Below are positions 1 through 8,533 of a DNA stretch of 64,000 nt, piece by piece; the first letter of the stretch is position 1, and every line of letters starts with the position of its first letter. The notes beneath the pieces are model-generated. The model did no database searches and was not told where the DNA came from. It saw nothing but the letters and a program-made list of their open reading frames with translations. Position numbers and translations under genes: made by a program. Source of the DNA: Aggregatimonas sangjinii (lineage in GTDB: Bacteria; Bacteroidota; Bacteroidia; Flavobacteriales; Flavobacteriaceae); NCBI RefSeq assembly GCF_005943945.1, contig NZ_CP040710.1, positions 2,305,001 through 2,369,000 on the forward strand, in the 5' to 3' direction.

Positions 1-63
1 GGATTGGGAAAAGCCCAATACCGGGAAGATTGCGATCAAAATTACTACAAGTGATTTTCTCAT
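1..63 (-). CDS. Exported protein, N-terminal fragment (cut by window edge)
   Basis: Reading the minus strand from an ATG at 63 gives 21 residues beginning MRKSLVVILIAIFPVLG and ending FSQS. This is a typical signal peptide with a cleavage site after FSQ, and the rest lies outside the window. The gene follows a DUF4252 gene on the same strand, about 140 bases downstream of its stop. In Flavobacteriaceae such sigma-factor cassettes often carry two DUF4252 genes in tandem, so this could be the second one, but 21 residues cannot prove it. Confidence 0.55.
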   Translation of the reverse strand, partial: MRKSLVVILIAIFPVLGFSQS

Positions 64-202
64 GATTTTCGTTTTAGAATGGACTTGACTTTAATTGCTG
101 TCAAATTCAAGATGAATTGATTGATGAATGATTATATAATGGTCGGCGGCAACCCATTTCTTGAAGTAATACATTACCTCCGACCGAATACTGATTTGAT
201 TT

Positions 203-772
203 TTATTTTTTGCCCTTATTCCCGGCTTTCCCAAGTTCTTTCCCTCCTGGAAGATCCATCTTCTCGGTTAATTTGCCGATTTGGGTGAGGTCGATATCGC
301 CTGTTAGCGAGAGTAAAACGGTTTCTAATTTTCGACCGTTCACTTCTATTTCGTCCATTTCTTTCATTTCCGAAAGTCCCGTTACGAACATTAAAAGCTC
401 TTTTACATGATCGTCGTCTTTGCCTTCCTTTACATAGAACTTTACGTTGGACCCTCCGTCGCGAACACGCATCAGTTCTTCGTAGTTCGAACTTTTCAAG
501 CGTTTGGTTGTCCAGCTGGCGATATCTTTTGAAACGGATTCATTTTCGGTAGTGATTACCTTAAAACTGGTAATGGAGTTCACCAAATCGAAAAATTCCT
601 GCGCCTCGGGATCATCCGAGCTGATGCTCATCTTGGCCAACATTTGAAACATCTTGGGTTGCATGGCAACGAAAGTAACCTCATCGTTATCTTCGTATTT
701 ATCGAAAATATCCTGTGCCGATGTCAAAACCGGTGCGAGCACCACTGCTATTAATACTAATATCTTTTTCAT
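203..772 (-). CDS. DUF4252 family exported protein
   Basis: The 189-residue product has a signal peptide (residues 1-20, MKKILVLIAVVLAPVLTSAQ). The body fits the DUF4252 family: alternating acidic helices and strands, a central EELMRVRDGGSNVKFYVKEG segment and a basic glycine-rich end. The molecular function of DUF4252 is not known; the protein should lie in the periplasm or at the outer membrane. It is the third gene of a minus-strand cassette after an ECF sigma factor and a small membrane protein, with a 34-base gap to the latter. It is therefore probably part of the sigma factor's own regulon or signalling set. The family call is from pattern recognition. Confidence 0.75.
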   Translation of the reverse strand: MKKILVLIAVVLAPVLTSAQDIFDKYEDNDEVTFVAMQPKMFQMLAKMSISSDDPEAQEFFDLVNSITSFKVITTENESVSKDIASWTTKRLKSSNYEELMRVRDGGSNVKFYVKEGKDDDHVKELLMFVTGLSEMKEMDEIEVNGRKLETVLLSLTGDIDLTQIGKLTEKMDLPGGKELGKAGNKGKK

Positions 773-806
773 GATTTTAAATTTATTTGTGTTAAGGGGA
801 ATTTGA

Positions 807-1238
807 TTATTTAATTAAGAATTTATTCGTGTTCTTGTCGAACTCTTCCAGACGCGAAAGCTGATCAGTACCTTTATTGAAATTGATGGCGAGCAGTGAA
901 AAGGCTTCCTGTGCCGCCGCGATTTCTTCTTGGGTATAGGTCTCTTCCAACGATCTTTCCGTGGTTCGGTTAAAATAGACGCCGACTAAGAGTACTGCTA
1001 CCGCTGCAACGGAAACCCATCTGAATAGTTGTTTTCGTATTCCTGTTTTTATAGGTACCGGTTTGGTAAAGCGCTCTTCCTTGGCATGTGAAAAGTACTG
1101 AAACATAGGGGCGTATTGTGCTAGATGTGTCGCTACACTTTCCGAAGCAAAATATTGTCGTAATGTTTCTTCTTCGGCAACGGTCGCTGTGGCCTCAAAA
1201 TACTTTTCTATTAATTTTTCTATGTTATGCGATTCCAT
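807..1238 (-). CDS. Small single-pass membrane protein, probable anti-sigma factor
   Basis: The 143-residue protein has a soluble N-terminal part of about 70 residues (MESHNIEKLIEKYFEATATV, a short helical stretch resembling the first helix of zinc-finger-type anti-sigma factors). One transmembrane segment follows at about 74-90 (WVSVAAVAVLLVGVYF), then a short helical outer domain. It overlaps the end of the ECF sigma gene by 14 bases, so the two are translationally coupled. That context is the main reason for calling it an anti-sigma factor. No HxxxCxxC zinc motif is present. Other readings, such as a membrane-tethered sensor without direct sigma binding, remain possible. Confidence 0.6.
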   Translation of the reverse strand: MESHNIEKLIEKYFEATATVAEEETLRQYFASESVATHLAQYAPMFQYFSHAKEERFTKPVPIKTGIRKQLFRWVSVAAVAVLLVGVYFNRTTERSLEETYTQEEIAAAQEAFSLLAINFNKGTDQLSRLEEFDKNTNKFLIK

Positions 1239-1734
1239 AATTATGTTTTTGCACTAATTTTTCTCTTACTGTTTTTCTGGCCCGTGATAAGGCTACTCTT
1301 ACGGTACCCGCCTGCATATCCAACATTTGGGCGATTTCATCGAAATCGTATTGTTCTACATCCCGCAATTGCAATACCATTTTTTGTTGTTCGGGCAACT
1401 CTTCCATGATTTTTTCCACCCAACTTAAACTGTCCTTGGTCTCCAACTGCCGTTGTAAGGAGGTGTTTCCATCCTCATAATTGCTGTGAACTAGTTTCAG
1501 GTTTGTCGCTTGTTTTGATTTCAAACGGTCCAAGCAAAAGTTTTTCGTCATGGTCATGGCAAATGCCTCTACATTGTTATAAGAGTCCATTACCTTATTC
1601 TTCTTCCATAGTTTCAGCAATATCTCCTGCGTCGCATCTTCCGCTTCTTCCGTAGAAGTAAGCAAGCGCTTTGCCATGCGGAACAACTTGTCCTTAAAAG
1701 GCATCACTATATTTAAAAACTCTGACTGTTGCAT
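1225..1734 (-). CDS. ECF-type RNA polymerase sigma factor
   Basis: The 169-residue sigma-70 family protein has region 2 near the N terminus (EEAEDATQEILLKLWKK, the core-binding and -10 recognition part). Region 4 is at the C terminus (LPEQQKMVLQLRDVEQYDFD followed by a helix-turn-helix ending TVRVALSRARKTVREKL). There is no region 3, which is typical of extracytoplasmic-function sigma factors. I chose the ATG at 1734 over a TTG eight codons upstream at 1758. It heads a minus-strand cassette with a membrane protein (14-base overlap) and DUF4252. It probably responds to an envelope signal through that membrane protein; the inducer is not visible. Confidence 0.9.
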   Translation of the reverse strand: MQQSEFLNIVMPFKDKLFRMAKRLLTSTEEAEDATQEILLKLWKKNKVMDSYNNVEAFAMTMTKNFCLDRLKSKQATNLKLVHSNYEDGNTSLQRQLETKDSLSWVEKIMEELPEQQKMVLQLRDVEQYDFDEIAQMLDMQAGTVRVALSRARKTVREKLVQKHNYGIA

Positions 1735-2028
1735 GCTCTTGGCGGTTGTTGTTTGCAATTGGTTCGTTACCGTTTACATAAGGAAGACGAACTATAACGA
1801 ATTTTGTTACACGAATTTTTTTATTCCGGACAACCGCCCTATTTTAGGGGGCTGTTTGTTGATTCTCATATGTACTTCCGGTGAAATTAACGAACCCAGA
1901 AGGTAGGGCAATCGCTTTTGGTAGGGTTTTTGAAAAAGGGATTGTTATTTAAACAAATCCGAAACACGGGAAAGTACGTAAGTAATTGGAACAAACAGTG
2001 ACAAATTAAGAAACTATAAAAAAGAAGA

Positions 2029-3543
2029 ATGAAAAAGTATGTGGTAAGTTTCCTCGCCATGGGCCTGTTGCTCGTGAATTGTAATACGGATGATGATGTT
2101 GTACGCGAACCAGCTGGACCGGACCCGGACCCTGATGCACAAGTAGATGTACAAGCACAAGATTTTATCTGGAAAGCTTTAAATCTATGGTATTTCTGGC
2201 AACAAGATGTTCCCAATCTAGCGGATGACCGCTTTTCTACATCGGCTGAATATACCGAATTCCTACAATCGGAAAGCGATCCCGGTGAGTTCTTTGATAA
2301 CAAGCTACGATTTGCCGAAGATCGCTTCACCTTTTATCGTGCCGACTATAGGGAGTTGGTAAATAGTCTGAGTGGCACTATCCCCAGCAATGGACTAGAG
2401 TTCGGCCTTGCAAGATTTAGGGATAGCGATGATGTTTATGGTTACGTAGAGTATGTTTTACCGAATACGGATGCAGCCACTAAAGACATTAAGAGAGGTG
2501 ATATTTTTACAGGGGTCAATGGTCAGGTACTAAATTTGGGTAATTATATTGAATTGTTATTTGGTGAAAGTACTTCATATACATTGAATATGGCCGATTT
2601 GGTGGATAACACGATTATCCCGAACGATAAAGAGGTACAATTATCCAAGTCCGTGATACAAGTTAACCCCATTTTCTTGGAGAAAATCATTGAAACAAAT
2701 GGAAGGAAAATTGGGTATTTAATGTATAATAGATTTTTGAATGAATTTGATGGTGAGCTTAATGAGGTATTTGGACGTTTCGAGTCAGAGGGTATAACCG
2801 ATTTAATCCTAGATTTAAGATATAACCCAGGTGGGCGCGTACTTTCGGCACAACGAATTGCCAGTATGATATACGGTTCAAATGATAGTGATGTTTTTTC
2901 CACCTTAGTATACAACGATAAATATACGGCATTTCTTAATGAAAATAATGTTGATTTAAATCGATATTTTCAGGACAGTGTAGTTGTTTTAGATGAAGAT
3001 GATCAGAAAATTTACGAATCAGAGCTTAAAACGCTGAATTTAGATAAAGTTCATATCATCGCATTAGGTAGTTCCGCTTCTGCAAGCGAATTGGTAATCA
3101 ATGGACTAGAACCCTATATGGATGTAATTCATGTTGGGGATACTACAACGGGGAAAAATGAATTTTCAAGAACGATGGTTGATGACAGGGCTAACAACTA
3201 TATATATGAAAGTGGAAGGGTGGATAATATAAATCCTGATAATAGCTGGGCCATACAACCGTTACTTGGACGTAGCTCAAATGCTGATGGATTTTTTGAT
3301 TACACAGAGGGTCTGGTACAGGATATATTCTTAGAAGAAGATTTAGGTAATTTTGGAGTGCTGGGAGACCCTAACGAGCCTTTATTGGCTATTGCCCTTG
3401 AGAATATTACCGGAGCTACTTCCAAACGGTCATATGAGCCAATTTATCCAATAGACGAGGTTACAAGCAGCTCTATATTCACCCCTATTAAAGATAATAT
3501 GTATATTGATAATGTACCGTTGGCTCCTGCGGTCAAAGAGTAA
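2029..3543 (+). CDS. S41 family peptidase, lipoprotein
   Basis: The 504-residue protein has a lipoprotein signal (LLVNC, Cys18). A PDZ-like region lies at about 110-195. The S41 (C-terminal processing peptidase) domain spans about 225-390, with LILDLRYNPGGRV and the active-site segment GSSASASE. Ser351 and Lys376 (TTTGKN) are 25 residues apart, the same spacing as the catalytic Ser-Lys pair of Tsp/CtpA proteases as I recall it. It therefore should be an active serine protease anchored at the outer membrane or periplasmic face. It stands alone, divergent from the sigma cassette and followed by its own terminator. The substrate is unknown. Confidence 0.9.
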   Translation: MKKYVVSFLAMGLLLVNCNTDDDVVREPAGPDPDPDAQVDVQAQDFIWKALNLWYFWQQDVPNLADDRFSTSAEYTEFLQSESDPGEFFDNKLRFAEDRFTFYRADYRELVNSLSGTIPSNGLEFGLARFRDSDDVYGYVEYVLPNTDAATKDIKRGDIFTGVNGQVLNLGNYIELLFGESTSYTLNMADLVDNTIIPNDKEVQLSKSVIQVNPIFLEKIIETNGRKIGYLMYNRFLNEFDGELNEVFGRFESEGITDLILDLRYNPGGRVLSAQRIASMIYGSNDSDVFSTLVYNDKYTAFLNENNVDLNRYFQDSVVVLDEDDQKIYESELKTLNLDKVHIIALGSSASASELVINGLEPYMDVIHVGDTTTGKNEFSRTMVDDRANNYIYESGRVDNINPDNSWAIQPLLGRSSNADGFFDYTEGLVQDIFLEEDLGNFGVLGDPNEPLLAIALENITGATSKRSYEPIYPIDEVTSSSIFTPIKDNMYIDNVPLAPAVKE

Positions 3544-3568
3544 GCGCTATATTTAAAGTCTTAGAACT

Positions 3569-3601
3569 AGAACCAAATCTCAAAAGAGATTTGGTTCTTT
3601 A
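3569..3601 (+). terminator. Rho-independent terminator of the S41 peptidase gene
   Basis: A perfect 12-bp stem (AGAACCAAATCT at 3569-3580 with AGATTTGGTTCT at 3587-3598) closes a short A-rich loop. It begins 26 bases after the stop codon and is followed by a T-rich tail. Confidence 0.8.
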
Positions 3602-3827
3602 TTAAAGATTTTATTTGGAAGCACATTTTTAATGACCTGTTTTGAAAATAGAATTTAAAATCTTTGAAATGAATTTTAAAGATTATCTTATTAAGTCAAT
3701 AAAATTTAGAATCAAAACCAATCTTTTAGAAAAACATAGCTCTAATTTCCAATGTCTGTAAAGGTCCAAAAGCTATATTATTTCATATATTTTATGCTTT
3801 GTATGACTTCTCAATAAATACTAATTT

Positions 3828-6800
3828 TTAATTCGTATTTGCACCTACAGATCCACCCCCTGAGAATCCTGGATTGCTAATTGTAACTCGAAACTCATAA
3901 TCATAAACGCCAGGTTCAAAGACTGCAGTTGTTTCGGTTAAATTATCACCGCCTCCAGGAAACGGAGCACTTACAGAATATTGTACACCGTCAATAGTAA
4001 ATGAGGTCGATGTTCCAAGAAAGCTGTCAACAGAGAGCGTAAAACTTGTCGCCTGATTATAAATAGTAACCCTACCGGTCCATGCCCTGCTAACATCACT
4101 GACAGATAACGAACGAAGTGTAAACTCACCGTCTTCAACAGAAAATAATACATTCGGCTGCTCCACTATCACCGTACGTGTCCGCTCGACGGCTTCGTTG
4201 CCCGCCAAATCCCGGACATTATAGGTCACCGTATAGGTGTCCGCAACACTCATGTCAAGATCACCGCCGATTACGACCTGCTCCGTAAGATCGCCGTCTT
4301 GATCGTCGCTTGCAGAATAGCCCGGATCCACAAAGGTATCGCCGACGGTAAAGGTCACCGTACCGCCCGTCAACTGGATCTCAGGTGCCGTCGTATCGAG
4401 AGCCGGTTCGACTATAACCGTTCGTGTCCGCTCAACGGCCTCGTTGCCCGCCAAATCCCGGACATTATAGGTCACCGTATAGGTGTCCGCAACACTCATG
4501 TCAAGATCACCGCCGATTACGACCTGCTCCGTAAGATCGCCGTCTTGATCATCGCTTGCAGAATAGCCAGGATCCACAAAGGTATCGCCCACGGTAAAGG
4601 TCACCGTACCGCCCGTCAACTGGATCTCAGGTGCCGTCGTATCGAGAGCCGGTTCGACTATAACCGTTCGTGTCCGCTCAACGGCCTCGTTGCCCGCCAA
4701 ATCCCGGACATTATAGGTCACCGTATAGGTGTCCGCAACGCTCATGTCTAAATCACCGCCGATTACGACCTGCTCCGTAAGATCGCCGTCTTGATCATCG
4801 CTTGCCGAATAGCCAGGATCCACAAAGGTATCGCCCACGGTTAAGGTCACCGTACCGCCCGTCAACTGAATCTCAGGTGCGGTTGTATCGGGGGAAATTA
4901 CCGTTACCAAAGCCGTTTGGGAAACATTGCCGGCATCATTGGAAGAGGCAGTAATTTCAGCTTCACCAGCACTTATGGCAGTTATTTCTCCTGTGGCACT
5001 TACCGTTGCCACGGTCTCATCGTTTGAAGACCAGGTTACATTCTGATTCGTTGCGTTTGTGGGCGTTATTTGAATCCCCAGCTCGCTTGTCTGGCCTACG
5101 TTCAATGTAAACTCGGCTGGAGTCAATGTAATCCCTGTTATCAGTATGCCATCAGAAATGGTTACCGTTACTATGGCAGAATCGTCGTTGCCATCGTTCC
5201 CATCGTTCACCGTATAGCCAAAAGTAGCCTCCCCTGAATACTCCCCGGAACTGGTGAATACCATTTCCTGTCCTTCAACGGTAAACGAACCTGCATTTTC
5301 TGGCTGCACCCCAATAACGCCCGTAATTTCAAATTGGGAGCTCGGGGTATCGGGGTCGGTATCGTTCGCTAAAACAGCAATGCTAACGGTTTCGCCTAGC
5401 GCTACGGCCGCCGTATCATCGGTCGCGACTGGAGGCTGATTGGCGGCCACCGTAACATTCACCGTCCAGACCTGTACCGTACCATCTCCCGCCGTTACCG
5501 TATACTGTACCGGACTTTCAAAATCCTGAATCTCGGACACTAACGGACTAACCGTAGCCTCCGGGGAAATGGCTAGCGTCAACGGTGCTATATCGGAAAG
5601 CAATGTTCCATCCGGCACGTTGACCGTAACCGTATGGTCAACATCGTCTATGTCCACATTATTTTGTACGGGAAGGGCAAAAGAAACGATATCATTTTCA
5701 GCGCTACCGACCGGCGGCGATACCGTAACGTTCACCGTCCATACCTGCGCGGTACCGTTGCCCGCTGTGACCGTATAGGTCCGTGCAGCGTTGAAGTCGC
5801 GTACCGCTCCGATGCCAGGATCAATCGTCGCTTCTCCGGAAATACTCAGCGCAGAAGGAGCCGTATTCAACTCAGTACCCTCGGTCACGTTCACCGTGAT
5901 GGTATGGGTTTCCGCATCTATCGTAGAACTGTTCTGTCCCGGAAGTTCGAAGGCGGTAATATCGTTCCCGTCCTGCAAAGCGCCGCCGCTGATGTTCACC
6001 TCTATGGTATCGACCACTTCAGAATCCGATACCGAGGTAGCCGTTATGGTGACCGTTCCCGCCTCAAGGCCGGTCAAAAGTCCGTTCGCATCTATGGTGG
6101 CGACCGTATCATCGCTCGAGGACCAAGTCACGCTCATATCCGTGGCCTCCGCGGGCAGTACCGTCGCGATCAATTGCCGTACCGCACCCTGGGCCTCGGG
6201 ATTTTCTTGGGTTATGGTGATAGACGTAACGGGGGTACGATCGGCTTCTCCCACAGTAACTACAATCGTGTCCGTCACATCCGGATTGGAAATCGAGGTA
6301 ACGGTCACCGTCGCCGTTCCCAAACCTACCGCAATACAAAAATTGTTTTCGTCGATCAATATTACATCGGGATTATCGGAAACAAGGATAATGCCCTGAT
6401 CCGTCGCGTTGGGCGGATCGAAGGTGATATCAGGCGCCACTAAATCACCCAGCTGCAGTTCTATGGTATCGTCCTCTCCCAGAAAAATCGAGATGACCCG
6501 AATCACCTCGGCCACGTTGAAGGAGAGGGTTTCCCTAAGCTCCTGCCCGTTGCTGTCCCGCAGCACGAAGACGAGCTCTTGGAGGCCAAGCTCCGAGGGC
6601 GTGAACGTAAAGGGATAGGTGCCGGGCGCAATGGACGCATAATCTCCTTCCAAAAGGTAGTCCTCTTCCTGTATTCGAGCGAGCGTACCAGAACCGGAGG
6701 TGAACTCCAGACGCGCCTCGTAAGCGACGCCCAGGGCTGCGTCCACCGGCTCGAACAACAAAGAGATGTCGGCAGACTTTCCCAGTTCGATCTCAGCGAG

Positions 6801-7247
6801 TTCACTCGATGCCTCCCATCGGGCGGAGACGTTATCCAAATTGTACCCTAACTCCAGTTCTTCTTTAAAACCAAAGTTATCGGTGGCCACTACAGTCAAC
6901 CGATGCGTACCAGGCTCCGTGCCCATGTATAAAAGAGAAGTCGTTATCGGCATGGACAGGTCTAGACCCTTGCCTGTTCCGGTTTCCCAGCGACTACCAT
7001 CTAAATTTTCAAAGTAACCGTTGCCTTCAAGTATCTCATAGGAAATATCATACTTGTAATTTTCAAGCATCTCTTCCGGTACTATCGTAAAAGTGGTCGG
7101 AAGGCCCTGATTTACAAAACCATCCGAAGTATGCTCCTCCAAAAGTTGAAACTCCACCTCGGTGACAAGCCCAACATCCTTGGTACAGGCAAGTGCCACC
7201 AGAAAGAGGCAGCAAAAGGACAAAAGTGATTGTAGAGACTTTTTCAT
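3828..7247 (-). CDS. Multidomain Ig-like surface lipoprotein (BIG2, DUF5018-like, DUF5011 repeats)
   Basis: The 1139-residue lipoprotein (lipobox near Cys21, VALAC) is built almost wholly of beta-sandwich modules. In order: two PKD/CHU-like N-terminal domains (about 30-245); BIG2-like domains (about 250-335 and 340-420, with TWSSSDDTVATIDANG); two DUF5018-like repeats (about 425-600, each ending QVWTVNVTV); a cadherin/VCBS-type domain (PPVATDDTAAVALGE, about 610-690); another BIG2; three DUF5011 (HYR-like) repeats (DTTAPEIQLTGGTV to VIVEPAL); and a C-terminal strand-rich domain. It is probably an adhesin or scaffold on the cell surface; no enzymatic domain was seen. GC content is clearly higher around 6450-6800 than near the 3' end, which suggests that modules were assembled from different sources. 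Confidence 0.8.
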   Translation of the reverse strand: MKKSLQSLLSFCCLFLVALACTKDVGLVTEVEFQLLEEHTSDGFVNQGLPTTFTIVPEEMLENYKYDISYEILEGNGYFENLDGSRWETGTGKGLDLSMPITTSLLYMGTEPGTHRLTVVATDNFGFKEELELGYNLDNVSARWEASSELAEIELGKSADISLLFEPVDAALGVAYEARLEFTSGSGTLARIQEEDYLLEGDYASIAPGTYPFTFTPSELGLQELVFVLRDSNGQELRETLSFNVAEVIRVISIFLGEDDTIELQLGDLVAPDITFDPPNATDQGIILVSDNPDVILIDENNFCIAVGLGTATVTVTSISNPDVTDTIVVTVGEADRTPVTSITITQENPEAQGAVRQLIATVLPAEATDMSVTWSSSDDTVATIDANGLLTGLEAGTVTITATSVSDSEVVDTIEVNISGGALQDGNDITAFELPGQNSSTIDAETHTITVNVTEGTELNTAPSALSISGEATIDPGIGAVRDFNAARTYTVTAGNGTAQVWTVNVTVSPPVGSAENDIVSFALPVQNNVDIDDVDHTVTVNVPDGTLLSDIAPLTLAISPEATVSPLVSEIQDFESPVQYTVTAGDGTVQVWTVNVTVAANQPPVATDDTAAVALGETVSIAVLANDTDPDTPSSQFEITGVIGVQPENAGSFTVEGQEMVFTSSGEYSGEATFGYTVNDGNDGNDDSAIVTVTISDGILITGITLTPAEFTLNVGQTSELGIQITPTNATNQNVTWSSNDETVATVSATGEITAISAGEAEITASSNDAGNVSQTALVTVISPDTTAPEIQLTGGTVTLTVGDTFVDPGYSASDDQDGDLTEQVVIGGDLDMSVADTYTVTYNVRDLAGNEAVERTRTVIVEPALDTTAPEIQLTGGTVTFTVGDTFVDPGYSASDDQDGDLTEQVVIGGDLDMSVADTYTVTYNVRDLAGNEAVERTRTVIVEPALDTTAPEIQLTGGTVTFTVGDTFVDPGYSASDDQDGDLTEQVVIGGDLDMSVADTYTVTYNVRDLAGNEAVERTRTVIVEQPNVLFSVEDGEFTLRSLSVSDVSRAWTGRVTIYNQATSFTLSVDSFLGTSTSFTIDGVQYSVSAPFPGGGDNLTETTAVFEPGVYDYEFRVTISNPGFSGGGSVGANTN
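4155..4889 (-). repeat. Three tandem 246-bp repeats encoding DUF5011 domains
   Basis: Three copies with an exact 246-bp (82-codon) period begin, on the minus strand, at 4889, 4643 and 4397; the last lacks the final few codons. They differ at only a few bases, mostly synonymous. Such near identity points to recent duplication or ongoing gene conversion. Copy number can change by recombination or slippage, and short-read assemblies may collapse it. Confidence 0.95.
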
Positions 7248-7483
7248 GAACAGTGAGGGACTAAATCTAATAGGACCGCAAGATATTAATTCTGTGGGGG
7301 TAATTAAAGTTTCGTTTTATTTTTACAGCTTAAAAGTCCATTAACCCGATAAGTGGTTGGAAAAGAAGGTGGTAAAACCTCTTGGAATTACCTTCTCATA
7401 CCGCTCATTTGCTTTTTACCGAGTGACTTTTTAGATGGTTTAATGGGCTTTCGAACCTTTTAAAAGTCCTCGAAATTATTTTC

Positions 7484-8533
7484 TCAATCATTCATCGGTT
7501 TTAGGAACTTCGCTTCCGTATTGATGGCTCCTTTTTTGGAATCGTACTGACTTGAATAACTGTCCGCACTGCTTTCGTGGGGACCATATTGCTTCTGGTT
7601 CAAGTCCCTTGGACGCACAACATACATACCCCCGAATTCCCTATCCGGATACAGCTCATTCGGTTCTTGAACGATAAAGACGACATCGTTGCGGCCCCCT
7701 TGGGTAACCGGAATCTTGTAGAACTGCATGTTCACCCCCATACTCCCATGCCTTTTTATCTTAATGGTATCGCCCAAAGGCATATATAAATTAAGGTAAT
7801 AGTCGCCAGCCGAGTAGGAAATCGGATTCAAGCCCGAACCTTTTTCGCTATCGGTTTCTTCGTAGCCCACTATATCGATAAACGAAGTGTCACGTTCAGC
7901 CCTTGCCTTGAAAAAATCAGGGCAAAGGTCGCGGAGTTCCACCATACGGATATTTGAGTACTTAGCAGGATATTGTTCTTCTAAATCCAAAGGGATTCCC
8001 TTAACATCCCTTTTAACTTCGACCCACTCTTTATCAATTTTCACGTAATAATCATAGACGCTAGGGGATATATAAACATCTGAGGCAGAGGTATACAATT
8101 CCTTGAATTTTTCAATCCACTTTTCAACATCCTGAAAATTTACACCTGTCATGGGTTTTCTGTAATTCTTCGGATTCTTATCTCCATCAATTATCCAATT
8201 ATTATATTCGCTGTAATGCCAAAGAACACCATTTTTTAAAACCGTATAAATCGGACCGCTATCCAGTACTTTACCAATATCGGATATTTTTAGTCTTATG
8301 TTTTTTGCCTCGCCTTCTTTAATTGGATTTGTTTTTCCATATGCATTAATAGTTTTCGATACAGTATCTAAATAAAGTTCTGGAATTTGAAATTCCTTAG
8401 AGTATATTTCTTCAATTAAATAATTTTCCGTTCCAGAGTGATTATTTAATCGGAAAAAGTCTGATTGTTCGCTTTGCATTCCACAGCTATATAAAAAAGT
8501 ACAATTAACTAATATTAAATAAAGCTTTTTCAT
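7484..8533 (-). CDS. Lipoprotein, probable immunity protein of the adjacent lipase effector
   Basis: The 349-residue protein has a lipoprotein signal (FLYSCG, Cys17). I recognise no family. The body is hydrophilic, rich in Tyr, Asp and Lys, with several strands (YYLNLYMPLGDTIKIKRHGS) and a polar tail. Its start overlaps the stop of the effector gene by 4 bases (ATGA), so the pair is translated together. Known immunity proteins of type VI lipase effectors are usually periplasmic or lipoproteins encoded beside the effector. This placement and localisation fit that role well, but no sequence motif proves it. An accessory or adaptor lipoprotein is the alternative. Confidence 0.55.
   Translation of the reverse strand: MKKLYLILVNCTFLYSCGMQSEQSDFFRLNNHSGTENYLIEEIYSKEFQIPELYLDTVSKTINAYGKTNPIKEGEAKNIRLKISDIGKVLDSGPIYTVLKNGVLWHYSEYNNWIIDGDKNPKNYRKPMTGVNFQDVEKWIEKFKELYTSASDVYISPSVYDYYVKIDKEWVEVKRDVKGIPLDLEEQYPAKYSNIRMVELRDLCPDFFKARAERDTSFIDIVGYEETDSEKGSGLNPISYSAGDYYLNLYMPLGDTIKIKRHGSMGVNMQFYKIPVTQGGRNDVVFIVQEPNELYPDREFGGMYVVRPRDLNQKQYGPHESSADSYSSQYDSKKGAINTEAKFLKPMND

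Noticed and set aside
4155-4889. CRISPR-like array because of regular repeats
   Set aside because: The repeats are 246 bp, coding, contiguous and without spacers; they encode protein domains.
5634-6443. Long open frame of 269 codons on the plus strand inside the Ig-like lipoprotein gene
   Set aside because: It lies fully antisense to a gene with clear domains; its Arg/Gly-rich translation is what antisense reading of repetitive GC-rich Thr/Val codons gives.
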